Shown here piece after piece: positions 32,891 through 40,697 of a stretch of 64,000 bases of DNA; position 1 is the stretch's first letter; each line of letters opens with the position of its first letter. Origin of the DNA: Roseateles_B sp041905785 (GTDB lineage Bacteria > Pseudomonadota > Gammaproteobacteria > Burkholderiales > Burkholderiaceae_C); NCBI GenBank assembly GCA_041905785.1, contig JAYRKJ010000003.1, positions 186,001 through 250,000 on the forward strand. The letters are read 5' to 3'. The translations under genes and the position numbers were made by a program. The notes below the pieces were generated by a model. It saw only the letters and a list, made by a program, of their open reading frames with translations. It searched no databases and was not told the origin of the DNA.

Positions 32891-33717
32891 CCGATCGTGA
32901 TGACGGAGCGCGCGCCTTGGCGCCGCCCGATGATGTTCAGGAGATTGTTGAGGGCCGTCTCGCGGCCGGGGGCCGCCGTGGCTTCGCCCTGGAACTGCAG
33001 GCGCCGGCCGTCGCCGGCCTGGCCTTGGCCTTGCAGCAGCAGGGCGCCGTCCAGCGTCTGCAGCTGGATGTGAGTCAGCCCTGGCTGCTGGGGATCGCCC
33101 TGCAGGCTGAGCTTGTAGCTGCCCAGGGGCGCCAGCGTGGAGACCCGCGAGCCGATGTTGACCAGCTCGAAATCCAGCCGCCCTTGTTGCTGCCACCGTC
33201 CGCCCTGGAACTGCAGGCTGAGCTGCTGGGCGCTCAGGCGCAGGCTGCCGGAGAGCTGCAGGGTGTTCCAGGGGGTGCCCAGCCCGCCGAGCCAGGCGGC
33301 GGGCACGCGGGCCAGCCATTGGTCCTGGGCCGGCAAGTCCAGCCGCATGCGGCCCCAGCCGGGCTGCAGGCGCAGCAGCAGGGTGCCGTTGATGCAGCAG
33401 TCCTGGCGCAGCCGCAGCACGGGCTGCAGGCCCTCCAGGCCGACGGACCAGGACAGGCGCCCCGGCAGACTGGCGGCATCCCGGCTGCCGGGGCCGCCCT
33501 GCAGCAACAGCACGCCGGAGCCGCTCCAGACGCTGCCGCGGGCGTCAGCCAGCTGCAGGTGCTCGCCGCTGGACTGGGCCAGGCCCAGGGCCAGCCAGCG
33601 CGCCGGCGCAAAGCAGACCAGCCCGGCGAGCGTGCCCAGCACCGCGCCGCCCAGCGCCCATCGCCGGGGGAGTCCCGGCGCGGTGGCGGCGACCTTGCGA
33701 GCGGTCCGTCGGATCAT
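32887..33717 (-). CDS. gspN: Type II secretion protein GspN
   Basis: The 276-residue bitopic protein has an N-terminal transmembrane helix (WALGGAVLGTLAGLVCFAPA) after a basic tail and a periplasmic beta-rich part with LADARGSVWSGSGVLLL, a GspN signature, and LNNLLNIIGRRQGARSVI at the end. GspN is an accessory subunit found in some type II systems and often lost. It overlaps gspM upstream and gspD downstream by four bases each. Confidence 0.9.
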   Translation of the reverse strand: MIRRTARKVAATAPGLPRRWALGGAVLGTLAGLVCFAPARWLALGLAQSSGEHLQLADARGSVWSGSGVLLLQGGPGSRDAASLPGRLSWSVGLEGLQPVLRLRQDCCINGTLLLRLQPGWGRMRLDLPAQDQWLARVPAAWLGGLGTPWNTLQLSGSLRLSAQQLSLQFQGGRWQQQGRLDFELVNIGSRVSTLAPLGSYKLSLQGDPQQPGLTHIQLQTLDGALLLQGQGQAGDGRRLQFQGEATAAPGRETALNNLLNIIGRRQGARSVITIG

Positions 33718-34226
33718 GGGCCGGCCCCGCCGTCCAGCGCGAGGATGATGACGCCGTTGTAACCCGCGGGGCTACGCTGCAGCTGTGCTTCCACGGTGCG
33801 GGCGCGGGCCGCGCTGCGGGCGTCGGCCAGCCAGGTCTGCAGCAGCTCGGGACTGAGCCCGCGCAGTTGCAAGGTGGCGCGGTCTCCGCTGAGCTGCAGC
33901 TGGGCGGTGGCGCCCAGACGCTCGGTGGAGGCTTTCAGCGCCTGCTCGGCCTGGGACCGCGGCACCGGCGGCAAGTCCTTCAGTGTCTTGCTCTCCTGGG
34001 CGAGGCGGCGCATGTGCTGCAGCTGTTCTTCCGCCTGGGCCAGGCGCGGCGGCGTGTCACGCAGGCTGCGCAGGGCCGGCTGCAGCGCCAGCAGCCACAG
34101 CAGCAGCACTGCCAGGGCGACGGCGGCCAACTGCAGGGCGCTGCGCTCGCGGGGCTGAAGCGCCTGCCAGTGCTGTTGCAGCGCCTGGAGTTGCGGCGGC
34201 AGGGGGCGTCGGGTCGGGGCGTCCAT
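33714..34226 (-). CDS. gspM: Type II secretion protein GspM
   Basis: The 170-residue protein has one transmembrane helix (LQLAAVALAVLLLWLLALQPAL, about 29-50) preceded by a proline/glutamine-rich cytoplasmic tail and followed by a coiled coil (TPPRLAQAEEQLQHMRRLAQE) and a ferredoxin-like domain. GspM pairs with GspL in the inner-membrane platform. The ATGA overlap with gspN indicates coupled translation. Confidence 0.92.
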   Translation of the reverse strand: MDAPTRRPLPPQLQALQQHWQALQPRERSALQLAAVALAVLLLWLLALQPALRSLRDTPPRLAQAEEQLQHMRRLAQESKTLKDLPPVPRSQAEQALKASTERLGATAQLQLSGDRATLQLRGLSPELLQTWLADARSAARARTVEAQLQRSPAGYNGVIILALDGGAGP

Positions 34227-34248
34227 AGGTCTCTTCCGTGCCGGGGCT

Positions 34249-35517
34249 TCAGCCGCCGGGGGCCTTGCCGCGCTGGCGGCTGATCTGCAACTGGTCGCTT
34301 TGCTGCTCGAGGGCCCAGCCCTCGCTGGCGAGCTGGCGCTTGAAGGTCTCGATCTGGGCGGGGCTCCAGCTCGCGGCAGGCAGGGCCAGTCGGCCGTCTT
34401 CGAACTTCAGCGCTTCGGCCGGCGGCATGTCCGCGGGCCAGGCGGTCGCCGCGGCGCTCAGCAGGGCCTCGAAGTCCTGCTCGCCGATCTGGCCGGCGCG
34501 TGCGCGCAGGGCGTCTGCAGCGCGTTGCATCTGCAAGGGGGCGTCGTGGACCGCGCGGGTCTGGGGGAAGCTGCTCATCAGCAGGCTGCTCATTTCACTC
34601 TGCGCACTGCTGAGCTGGCGCTTCAACTGCCAGGCTTGCAGATTCAGGCCCAGCACCTGCACCAACAGCAGGCCGATCAGTCCCAGACGCGCCGGGCGCC
34701 AGGCCGGGCTCATCAGCGTCCGCCCCCATTGGCGCAGGGCCTGCAGCCCGCGTGTGCGGGGCGCCAGGTCGAACTGGCGCAGGTTCCAGGGACTTTGCAA
34801 AGACTGCAGGGCGCGCTGCGGGCCAGCCAGCACGCTCACGGGATGACCCAGCCAGCGCTCGGCCGCCTGCACGGCATCGGGCGAGGCGGTCCAGCCCAGC
34901 TCGTTGAGGCCGGGGCCCAGCAATTGGCGGGCCAGCGGGCCTTCCAAGGGCATCAGGCTGACGCCGCGGCCATCGCAGAGCACGAGGCTCAGCGCTTGAT
35001 CCTGCGCGTCGCCGTCGCCCTGCCGGTCCAGCACATGGGCGCGGGCGGCCTCGCCCGGCCAGCTCAGCGGCAAGACGCGTTCGACCAGGCGATCGGCCTG
35101 CTCCAGCGCGTTCAGCTGCTGCTGCAGCCAGGCCTTGTCACAGGCGCAGACCCAGGTCCGGCCCTGCTCGTCTGCCTGCTCGCCGATGGCGAAGTGGAGC
35201 TGGTCCGGTTCCTCCAGCAGCTGTTCCTCCAGCATGCCTGCGAGTGCCGCCTGCAGCTTGGCGCGGGCGGCCTTGGGCAGGACCACCTGGTGCCAGCTCA
35301 GTTCGCCGTCCGGCACCACGGCCACGCATGCGGCGGCGGAAGGCAGGGCCTCCGGCCGGGCTCGGCCCTGGCTGCTCGCGGTGTGACCGTCCGCGCTCAG
35401 CAGGAACTCGAATTCCATAGGCTCGGCGCCCTGCCCGTTTCGCGGGGGCGCGTCGCTGTGCGCTGCGCGGCCCAGACGGGGGCGCGGCGGCAGAAGGATC
35501 AGCAGGGTCGAACTCAT
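34249..35517 (-). CDS. gspL: Type II secretion protein GspL
   Basis: The 422-residue protein has an N-terminal cytoplasmic actin-like domain that binds GspE (about 1-270, starting MSSTLLILLPPRPRLG, with LSWHQVVLPKAARAKLQAAL). A transmembrane helix (PARLGLIGLLLVQVLGLNLQ, about 285) and a periplasmic ferredoxin-like domain ending LQISRQRGKAPGG follow. It is separated from gspK by 134 bases without a gene, the only sizeable gap in the operon. Confidence 0.93.
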   Translation of the reverse strand: MSSTLLILLPPRPRLGRAAHSDAPPRNGQGAEPMEFEFLLSADGHTASSQGRARPEALPSAAACVAVVPDGELSWHQVVLPKAARAKLQAALAGMLEEQLLEEPDQLHFAIGEQADEQGRTWVCACDKAWLQQQLNALEQADRLVERVLPLSWPGEAARAHVLDRQGDGDAQDQALSLVLCDGRGVSLMPLEGPLARQLLGPGLNELGWTASPDAVQAAERWLGHPVSVLAGPQRALQSLQSPWNLRQFDLAPRTRGLQALRQWGRTLMSPAWRPARLGLIGLLLVQVLGLNLQAWQLKRQLSSAQSEMSSLLMSSFPQTRAVHDAPLQMQRAADALRARAGQIGEQDFEALLSAAATAWPADMPPAEALKFEDGRLALPAASWSPAQIETFKRQLASEGWALEQQSDQLQISRQRGKAPGG

Positions 35518-35651
35518 GGTCTCTCTTGAAAGGCGGCCATTCTAGGAGTGCGGCAGCCTGGGGGACTTTGGAGGCGGGCGCGGCCCGCACGCGGGCGGCC
35601 GTGTCGCTCCTGGTCCTCCGGCACGGCGCTCGCACGCGCATTCTGGCGAAG

Positions 35652-36632
35652 CTAGGGCGCTTGCAACATCAGGTTTACACGCTCCCTTGCAACAACACGC
35701 ATCTCCAGGTTGTCGCGCCAGACCAGCGAGCGCTCTTGCAGCACCCGTTCGTCCAGCCGCAAGGTGCCGGTGATGTAAAAGTACCTGGACATGACCGCCG
35801 CACGGTTCTCGTCCGGAGACGCCCCCTGTGGCAGGTAGCGCCTGATGTCGTCCTGCGTCTTCAGCGGCTGATTCACGCGATCGCGAACGATGCGTTCGGC
35901 ACTGCCGAGGTCCATGCCCTCGAACAGGGCGGCGATGACCTCGCGCGGCGCGGTGTTGAGGTTCACCGGCGTCCTTTGCGGCAGCAGCGTCACGAAGGCG
36001 CTGAGGCGCTTGACCGTGTCGGTGGAGAGGCCCAGCCAGGTGAGCTCGTCCACGTTCTTGGGCATCAGCGGCGCCTGGGTCTTGTTGTCCTCGCCCAGGC
36101 CCGCTGCGGCACGCAGTTGCTTCGCGAGCGTCAGGGCGGTGCTGGAGGGCACGCCGGCGCTGTCGCACAGGCGCTGCAGGGTGCGCAACTCGGCCATGGG
36201 CAGTTGCTCGCCCGTCGTCAGGTTGCGCAGGTTGTACAGGGCCTGGGCGTCGCTGAGCTGGCCGGACAGAAAGGCTTCGGGGCCTTCGTTGCCGTCATTG
36301 TCCTTGTCGCCCTTGCCGGGCTTGCCTTCCTTGTCGACGGCCAGGAAGGTGGACAGCCGCGCTTCGGCCAGGGGCACGGCCCAGACCTCGCCCAGGTGGT
36401 CGACCGGTTCGCGCTGGTTGGCGCGGGCGTCCTCGCGCAGGATCAGGCGAGCCCAGTCCAGGGCGCCTTGCAGTATCCAGGCGGACTGCGCCCGGGCGCG
36501 GTCCGCGGCTTCGATCTGCACGGCTCGGTACTGGCGCCAGATCATCGCCGCGGCCAGGCTGGTCACGAGCGTGACCAGGAGCAGCGCGGTCAGCAAGGCG
36601 GCGCCATGCTGGCGGGACGGCTGGCGCTTCAT
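35652..36632 (-). CDS. gspK: Type II secretion minor pseudopilin GspK
   Basis: The 326-residue large pseudopilin is the tip protein of the pseudopilus. Its leader MKRQPSRQHG is followed by the hydrophobic helix AALLTALLLVTLVTSLAAAM, and it lacks the Glu5 of major pilins, as expected for GspK. It includes the insert-like DKEGKPGKGDKDNDGNEG, possibly a calcium-binding loop, and VNLNTAPREVIAALF, the GspK signature. The start ATG overlaps the gspJ stop (ATGA at 36629-36632). A longer frame to 36896 is a shadow of gspJ. Confidence 0.94.
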   Translation of the reverse strand: MKRQPSRQHGAALLTALLLVTLVTSLAAAMIWRQYRAVQIEAADRARAQSAWILQGALDWARLILREDARANQREPVDHLGEVWAVPLAEARLSTFLAVDKEGKPGKGDKDNDGNEGPEAFLSGQLSDAQALYNLRNLTTGEQLPMAELRTLQRLCDSAGVPSSTALTLAKQLRAAAGLGEDNKTQAPLMPKNVDELTWLGLSTDTVKRLSAFVTLLPQRTPVNLNTAPREVIAALFEGMDLGSAERIVRDRVNQPLKTQDDIRRYLPQGASPDENRAAVMSRYFYITGTLRLDERVLQERSLVWRDNLEMRVVARERVNLMLQAP

Positions 36633-37369
36633 GACTGCGGTCCCAGCATGATCTGCCGGACCAGAGGGCCGCCATAACCGCGGCCTTCCTGGAACTGAAG
36701 CACCACACGGACGCCCGTGGGGAGCTTCTTGCGGGTGGGGGCATTGCCGGCGCCGTCCGAGCCCTGGCCCGCGGGTGCTCCGCCGTCCGATCCCGTGCTG
36801 CCGCTGCCGCCCTTGCCGCCGCCAGAGGCGGGCGGGGCTGGCGGGGAGGGCGGGGCGCCCTTTTCCACGTCGTCGGACGACTGCGGATTGCTCCAACTGC
36901 TGCCTCGATAGAAATAGACCTGCCAGCTCTGCACGCCCTCCAGCGCCCGCAGTCGCTTGTCGTCCAAGACCAGGGCCTGCTGGCTCTGGGCCCAGGCGGT
37001 CTGCAACTCGCCCCGCGTGTGGGCGACGCGCGATTCCCAGCGGTAGAGGCCGCCCTCGCGCACGCCCCAGGCAACCATCTGCAGCCCCTCCGGACGATGG
37101 CGGGTGATGCGCAGGGTGGCGCCATCAAAGCTCAGTGCGTTGACGCCGCTGTCCCGGTTTTCTTCGAGCTGAAGCAGGTCCTGCTCCCACTGCGCCAGTA
37201 CAGTCTGCAGCCGGGCCGTCGCCTCGAGATTGGCCTGCGCGATCTCACGCGTGCGCAGCATGGCCTCGATGCCACGCCAGCCCATCAGCGTCATGACCGA
37301 CAGCACGACGAGGGCGACCATCACCTCGATGAGGGTGAATCCTTGCAGGGTGGGGCGGCGGGCCTGCAT
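36629..37369 (-). CDS. gspJ: Type II secretion minor pseudopilin GspJ
   Basis: The 246-residue pseudopilin has leader MQARRPTLQG and mature FTLIEVMVALVVLSVMTLMG with Glu5. YRWESRVAHTRGELQTAW and VQSWQVYFYRGSSW are GspJ-like. The stretch near residues 180-220 is Pro/Ser/Gly/Lys-rich low complexity, an unusual insertion for this small protein. The start at 37369 shares one base with the gspI stop (TGATG). Confidence 0.93.
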   Translation of the reverse strand: MQARRPTLQGFTLIEVMVALVVLSVMTLMGWRGIEAMLRTREIAQANLEATARLQTVLAQWEQDLLQLEENRDSGVNALSFDGATLRITRHRPEGLQMVAWGVREGGLYRWESRVAHTRGELQTAWAQSQQALVLDDKRLRALEGVQSWQVYFYRGSSWSNPQSSDDVEKGAPPSPPAPPASGGGKGGSGSTGSDGGAPAGQGSDGAGNAPTRKKLPTGVRVVLQFQEGRGYGGPLVRQIMLGPQS

Positions 37370-37749
37370 CAGTTGCGTCCCATGATGGTGGTGATGATGA
37401 GCAGCCCCTGGCCCTGCTCGTCCAGCATCTGCGTGTCCACACGACGGAAGTTGGGGTTGGGCGTGGCCCGGACCTGCAGGTGGCCCGCGTAGGTGAGACC
37501 CAACTGCTGGCACTGGAAGTCGCTGTCGCCGATGTCCGGGAACTGGCCGGACAGGCGCAGCTCGGTCAGCTGGTTTTCCGCACACCATTGGGCAGCCGTC
37601 ATCTGAGCCAGCCGGGCGGCATGGTTGCTCAATGCGCCGGCGGCCTTGATGCCGGCAGCCAGGGTGATGGCGACGATGGCCAGCGCGACCAGGGCTTCAA
37701 TCAGCGTGAAGCCGCCTTGCGCTTGATCATGATGCAGCGCGTTAGGCAT
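37369..37749 (-). CDS. gspI: Type II secretion minor pseudopilin GspI
   Basis: The 126-residue pseudopilin has leader MPNALHHDQAQGG, then FTLIEALVALAIVAITLAAG with Glu5, and the conserved AQWCAENQLTELRL with cysteine 55 that pairs with a later cysteine (FQCQQLGL). It forms the pseudopilus tip with GspJ and GspK. It overlaps both neighbours by single bases. Confidence 0.95.
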   Translation of the reverse strand: MPNALHHDQAQGGFTLIEALVALAIVAITLAAGIKAAGALSNHAARLAQMTAAQWCAENQLTELRLSGQFPDIGDSDFQCQQLGLTYAGHLQVRATPNPNFRRVDTQMLDEQGQGLLIITTIMGRN

Positions 37750-38198
37750 CAGGGCTCCTGCGTGGCGGGCTGAACCGTGAAGGGTGCCAGGCCATCACTG
37801 CTGATGCGCACGGTGTAGGTCCCATGGTGCAGGCGCAGGGCCTGTGCCGGGATCAGGGGTTCCGGCCCCAGCAGCAGGCTCTGTGCGCCTTCGATCTCGG
37901 CATGGATGCCTTCGCCCATCCAGCGCCGCGGCAGCTGGATCCGGTCTGGCAGCCCTTCGAAGCGGAAGCCGCTGCCGCTGGCATCCTCCACCGGTCGCCA
38001 CCGTACGGCGATGCCGGCCACGCGGGCCTCGGCACGTGCCGACTCCAGCAGCGCCGTCAGGCGTTCCGCCTCGCGCTCCAGCTGGGTCTGGCTGCTGTCG
38101 CGCAGGGCAAGCGTGACCGAGACCGAGGCGATGGCAACGATGACCATCACCACCAGGATCTCGATCATGGTGAAGCCGCGCTGGCGGCCTGCCTGCAT
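37749..38198 (-). CDS. gspH: Type II secretion minor pseudopilin GspH
   Basis: The 149-residue protein starts MQAGRQRG then FTMIEILVVMVIVAIASVSV, a prepilin peptidase site with Glu5. The rest has the GspH pattern of beta strands (AGIAVRWRPVEDASGSGFRF). The start at 38198 is chosen because it gives an eight-residue leader; a longer frame to 38279 is open. Confidence 0.92.
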   Translation of the reverse strand: MQAGRQRGFTMIEILVVMVIVAIASVSVTLALRDSSQTQLEREAERLTALLESARAEARVAGIAVRWRPVEDASGSGFRFEGLPDRIQLPRRWMGEGIHAEIEGAQSLLLGPEPLIPAQALRLHHGTYTVRISSDGLAPFTVQPATQEP

Positions 38199-38217
38199 TG
38201 GGGGGCCTGCGCGCGGC

Positions 38218-38661
38218 TTATTGCCAGGAGCCGATGTCGGCGTCCTTGCCCTCGCCGCCGGGTTTGCCGTCGGCACCATAGCTGAAGACGTCGATCTCGC
38301 CCTTCACGCCGGGATTGGCGTACTGGTAGTCATTGCCCCAGGGGTCCTTGGGCAGCTTGTCGATATAGGTCTTCCAGTTGGGCGGCGTGGGGCCGCTGCT
38401 GGGCTTCTGCACCAGGGCCTGCAGCCCCTGCTCGGCCGTGGGGTAGCGCATATTGTCCAGCTTGTAGAGCTTCAAGGCCTGCATGAGGGCGTTGATGTCG
38501 GCGCGCGCTGCTGTAGCGCGGGCTTCGTCGGCGCGGCCGAGCACGGCGGGCCCGATCATGGCGGCGAGCACGCCAATGATGACCAGCACCACCATGATTT
38601 CGATCAGGGTAAAGCCGCGCGCCAGGCCGGCACGGGGGGAACGGACGCGAAGAGTTTGCAT
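38218..38661 (-). CDS. gspG: Type II secretion major pseudopilin GspG
   Basis: The 147-residue major pseudopilin has leader MQTLRVRSPRAGLARG and mature FTLIEIMVVLVIIGVLAAMI, followed by ADINALMQALKLYKLDNMRYPT, PTPPNWKTYIDKLPKDPWGN and the calcium-binding C-terminal loop (FSYGADGKPGGEGKDADIGSW). It heads the minus-strand operon. An in-frame ATG at 38703 would make a 30-residue leader and is less typical; neither start has a strong ribosome site. Confidence 0.95.
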   Translation of the reverse strand: MQTLRVRSPRAGLARGFTLIEIMVVLVIIGVLAAMIGPAVLGRADEARATAARADINALMQALKLYKLDNMRYPTAEQGLQALVQKPSSGPTPPNWKTYIDKLPKDPWGNDYQYANPGVKGEIDVFSYGADGKPGGEGKDADIGSWQ

Positions 38662-38703
38662 GACGTCAGGAGCCACAAAGGATTGGACGAAGCCCCGGGG
38701 CAT

Positions 38704-38754
38704 GGTTTACCCGGGAGCCATGGCGGCACTACAGCGCTGAATCATAATCGCCGC
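38704..38754. promoter_or_regulatory. Divergent promoter between gspG and gspC
   Basis: CATAAT at 38743-38748 is a -10-like box pointing towards gspC only seven bases on, implying a leaderless or very short leader. The complement contains TATGAT facing gspG. Convincing -35 boxes were not found. Confidence 0.4.
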
Positions 38755-39378
38755 ATGATTGCTCGATTGAGTGCCTTTCTCGTCTGGGCCTTGCTGGGCC
38801 TGGCCATCGTCTATTGGGGTATGGCGCTGGGGCTGCGTTCCCCGGTGGCCCCGGCGCAAACCGTTGCGGATGCCGCCGCGCCGCGCACCGACCTCAGCCG
38901 CCTGCTGGGCGCCACGCCGGCCCAGGCCGAGGCCGCGCCCTCGCCCGATGAAAGCCGCTTCAAGCTGCTGGGGCTGGTGGCGCCCAAGCGCGTGGACGGG
39001 CATGAGCTGGAAGGCGTGGCGCTGATCTCCGTGGATGGCGGCCCGCCGCGAACGGTGCGGGTAGGCGCCTTGGTCGACGGCGAACGAAGGCTGCTCGCCA
39101 TCAGCGGCAACAGCGTGACCATCGGTCGCGACGGGCAGCCGGGCTTCACGCTGAGCCTGGCGCCCTTGCTGCCGGCGCAAGCCATGGCCATGCCCAGTCC
39201 AGCGCCAGCGACCTATGCGCTGGCGGCGCCGATGGCGGTGCAGCAGGATCCCGGGGTGGTGCCGGGTGTGATGCCGGCGGCGACCCTGCCGCCGCCCCGG
39301 CCGCAAGGCGGACCTTCGGCCCAGCCCAGCCAGGTCCCGCCTCCGCAGCCTGGGCCGAACAGCCTGCCGCTGCGCTGA
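38755..39378 (+). CDS. gspC: Type II secretion protein GspC
   Basis: The 207-residue bitopic protein has an N-terminal membrane helix (LSAFLVWALLGLAIVYWGMAL) and a homology region with FKLLGLVAPKRVDGHELEGVALISVDG and RTVRVGALVDG that binds the secretin N0 domain. The C-terminal half is Pro/Ala/Gln-rich and has no PDZ domain, unlike GspC of Klebsiella or Vibrio. It is encoded divergently from gspG, whereas the other gsp genes form one operon. Such a split occurs in other Burkholderiales. Confidence 0.9.
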   Translation: MIARLSAFLVWALLGLAIVYWGMALGLRSPVAPAQTVADAAAPRTDLSRLLGATPAQAEAAPSPDESRFKLLGLVAPKRVDGHELEGVALISVDGGPPRTVRVGALVDGERRLLAISGNSVTIGRDGQPGFTLSLAPLLPAQAMAMPSPAPATYALAAPMAVQQDPGVVPGVMPAATLPPPRPQGGPSAQPSQVPPPQPGPNSLPLR

Positions 39379-39489
39379 AAACCGGCAGTCTTGGTCGGTC
39401 AGTCCGCGGGCTGCCTATCCGCTCGGCGCCCATCGCTTGGTTGCCTGTCGCTTGGTTGCCTATCGCCTTGGCGGACTGCCCGTTGGCGT

Positions 39490-40608
39490 CTATGGCGCCG
39501 TGTCGTCCGCCGCGCCCAGCTGTCCGGGCCGGCTGTTGAGTCGCCCCGGCCCCGAGCTGCGGACCCTTGGCGGTGGCGCAGGCGTTTGCACGGTATCGGC
39601 CGGCTCCTGCAGGTCAGTCAGCAGGGCTGCGGCGGAACGCAGCATGGGCCAGGCGAGCAGGGCGCCGCAGCCGTCGGCATTGTCCAGCCCCAGCTCCAGC
39701 AGCGCGGCCGCGTGGAACTCCGCAAACGCAGTGTCTATGCCATGGTGGGTGTGGCTGCGACAGAAGACGGCATAGTCGGTGACGGGCGCGGCGATGACGG
39801 AAGCCGCCTTGAGCGCGGCGCAGGCTGGCAGGCCATCGACGACGATCAGGTGCCGCTTGCTGGCAGCCACGAGCATGGCGCCCACCATCACGGTCGTCTC
39901 GAATCCGCCGAAGGCAGCCAGCACCTCGATGGGATCGACGACCTCCCGATGCCGTGCCTGGCAGGCCTGCAGCAGGTCCAGCAAGGGTTCCAGTTGGTCC
40001 CGCCGCATGTCCGGCCCGGAGACGATGAAATCCTCGATCGGCACATCGCAGAGCCGGGACATGACCAGGGCGCTGGACTCGAAGGCGCCCTGGCCCAGCC
40101 CGGCGCAGACCAGCACGTTGCCGCTGAACTTGTCGGCAATCTCCATGCCGACGCGAACTGCCGCGTGGGCATGCTCCAGGCTCATGGCGGGACCCAGGCG
40201 GCTGTTGCGCGTGCCATGGGCGATCTTGCGCGACTGCAGCCGCGGGTTGGGCGGCAATTCGTCCGCAATGCCACAGTCCACCAGTGAGAGCTGCAGGCCC
40301 TGGGTGCGTGCCAGCACGCTGCAGGGCATGCGGTTGTGCAACAGCAGGTCAACGTGCTCCCTGGTGGTCCTGCCCCACAACAGCGGCAGGCCGTCGACAG
40401 CCAGGCCGTGGTCGGCGGCGAAGAGGGCCAGCGTGGGGTCGCGGAAGCGCGGGGTCAGGCTGTCCTGGATCAGCCCCAGGCGAATGGCCAGCGGTTCCAG
40501 CTCGCCCAGACCGCCGGCCAGAGCGGCACGCCGCTGCAGCCGCTCGCGCAGCGCGCGGCGCAACTCCGGATTGGCAGTGGGCGAGATCAGAGACTGGTGG
40601 ATGGACAT
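39490..40608 (-). CDS. CobT-family phosphoribosyltransferase paralogue
   Basis: The 372-residue protein is homologous to nicotinate-nucleotide:dimethylbenzimidazole phosphoribosyltransferase (CobT): LALFAADHGLAVDG, SRLGPAMSLEHAHAAV, FGGFETTVMVGAMLVAA, VVDGLPACAALKAA and DGCGALLAWPMLRSAA align with it. Several CobT hallmarks are altered. The N-terminal PPGSLGR motif is lost, GELGMANTT reads GLGQGAFES, and the residue matching catalytic Glu317 of Salmonella CobT is Asp (about 312). The C-terminal 40 residues are Pro-rich and disordered. No other cobalamin gene is in the window. It may use another base or be a degenerate paralogue. Confidence 0.75.
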   Translation of the reverse strand: MSIHQSLISPTANPELRRALRERLQRRAALAGGLGELEPLAIRLGLIQDSLTPRFRDPTLALFAADHGLAVDGLPLLWGRTTREHVDLLLHNRMPCSVLARTQGLQLSLVDCGIADELPPNPRLQSRKIAHGTRNSRLGPAMSLEHAHAAVRVGMEIADKFSGNVLVCAGLGQGAFESSALVMSRLCDVPIEDFIVSGPDMRRDQLEPLLDLLQACQARHREVVDPIEVLAAFGGFETTVMVGAMLVAASKRHLIVVDGLPACAALKAASVIAAPVTDYAVFCRSHTHHGIDTAFAEFHAAALLELGLDNADGCGALLAWPMLRSAAALLTDLQEPADTVQTPAPPPRVRSSGPGRLNSRPGQLGAADDTAP

Positions 40609-40697
40609 GGACGCTGGCGGCCGGCCACAGATGCGGCTGGGCCGCATTGTGCGTCATGCGGACGATCCTGCCAGCGCGAACTTTCCTGCGGGACCAC

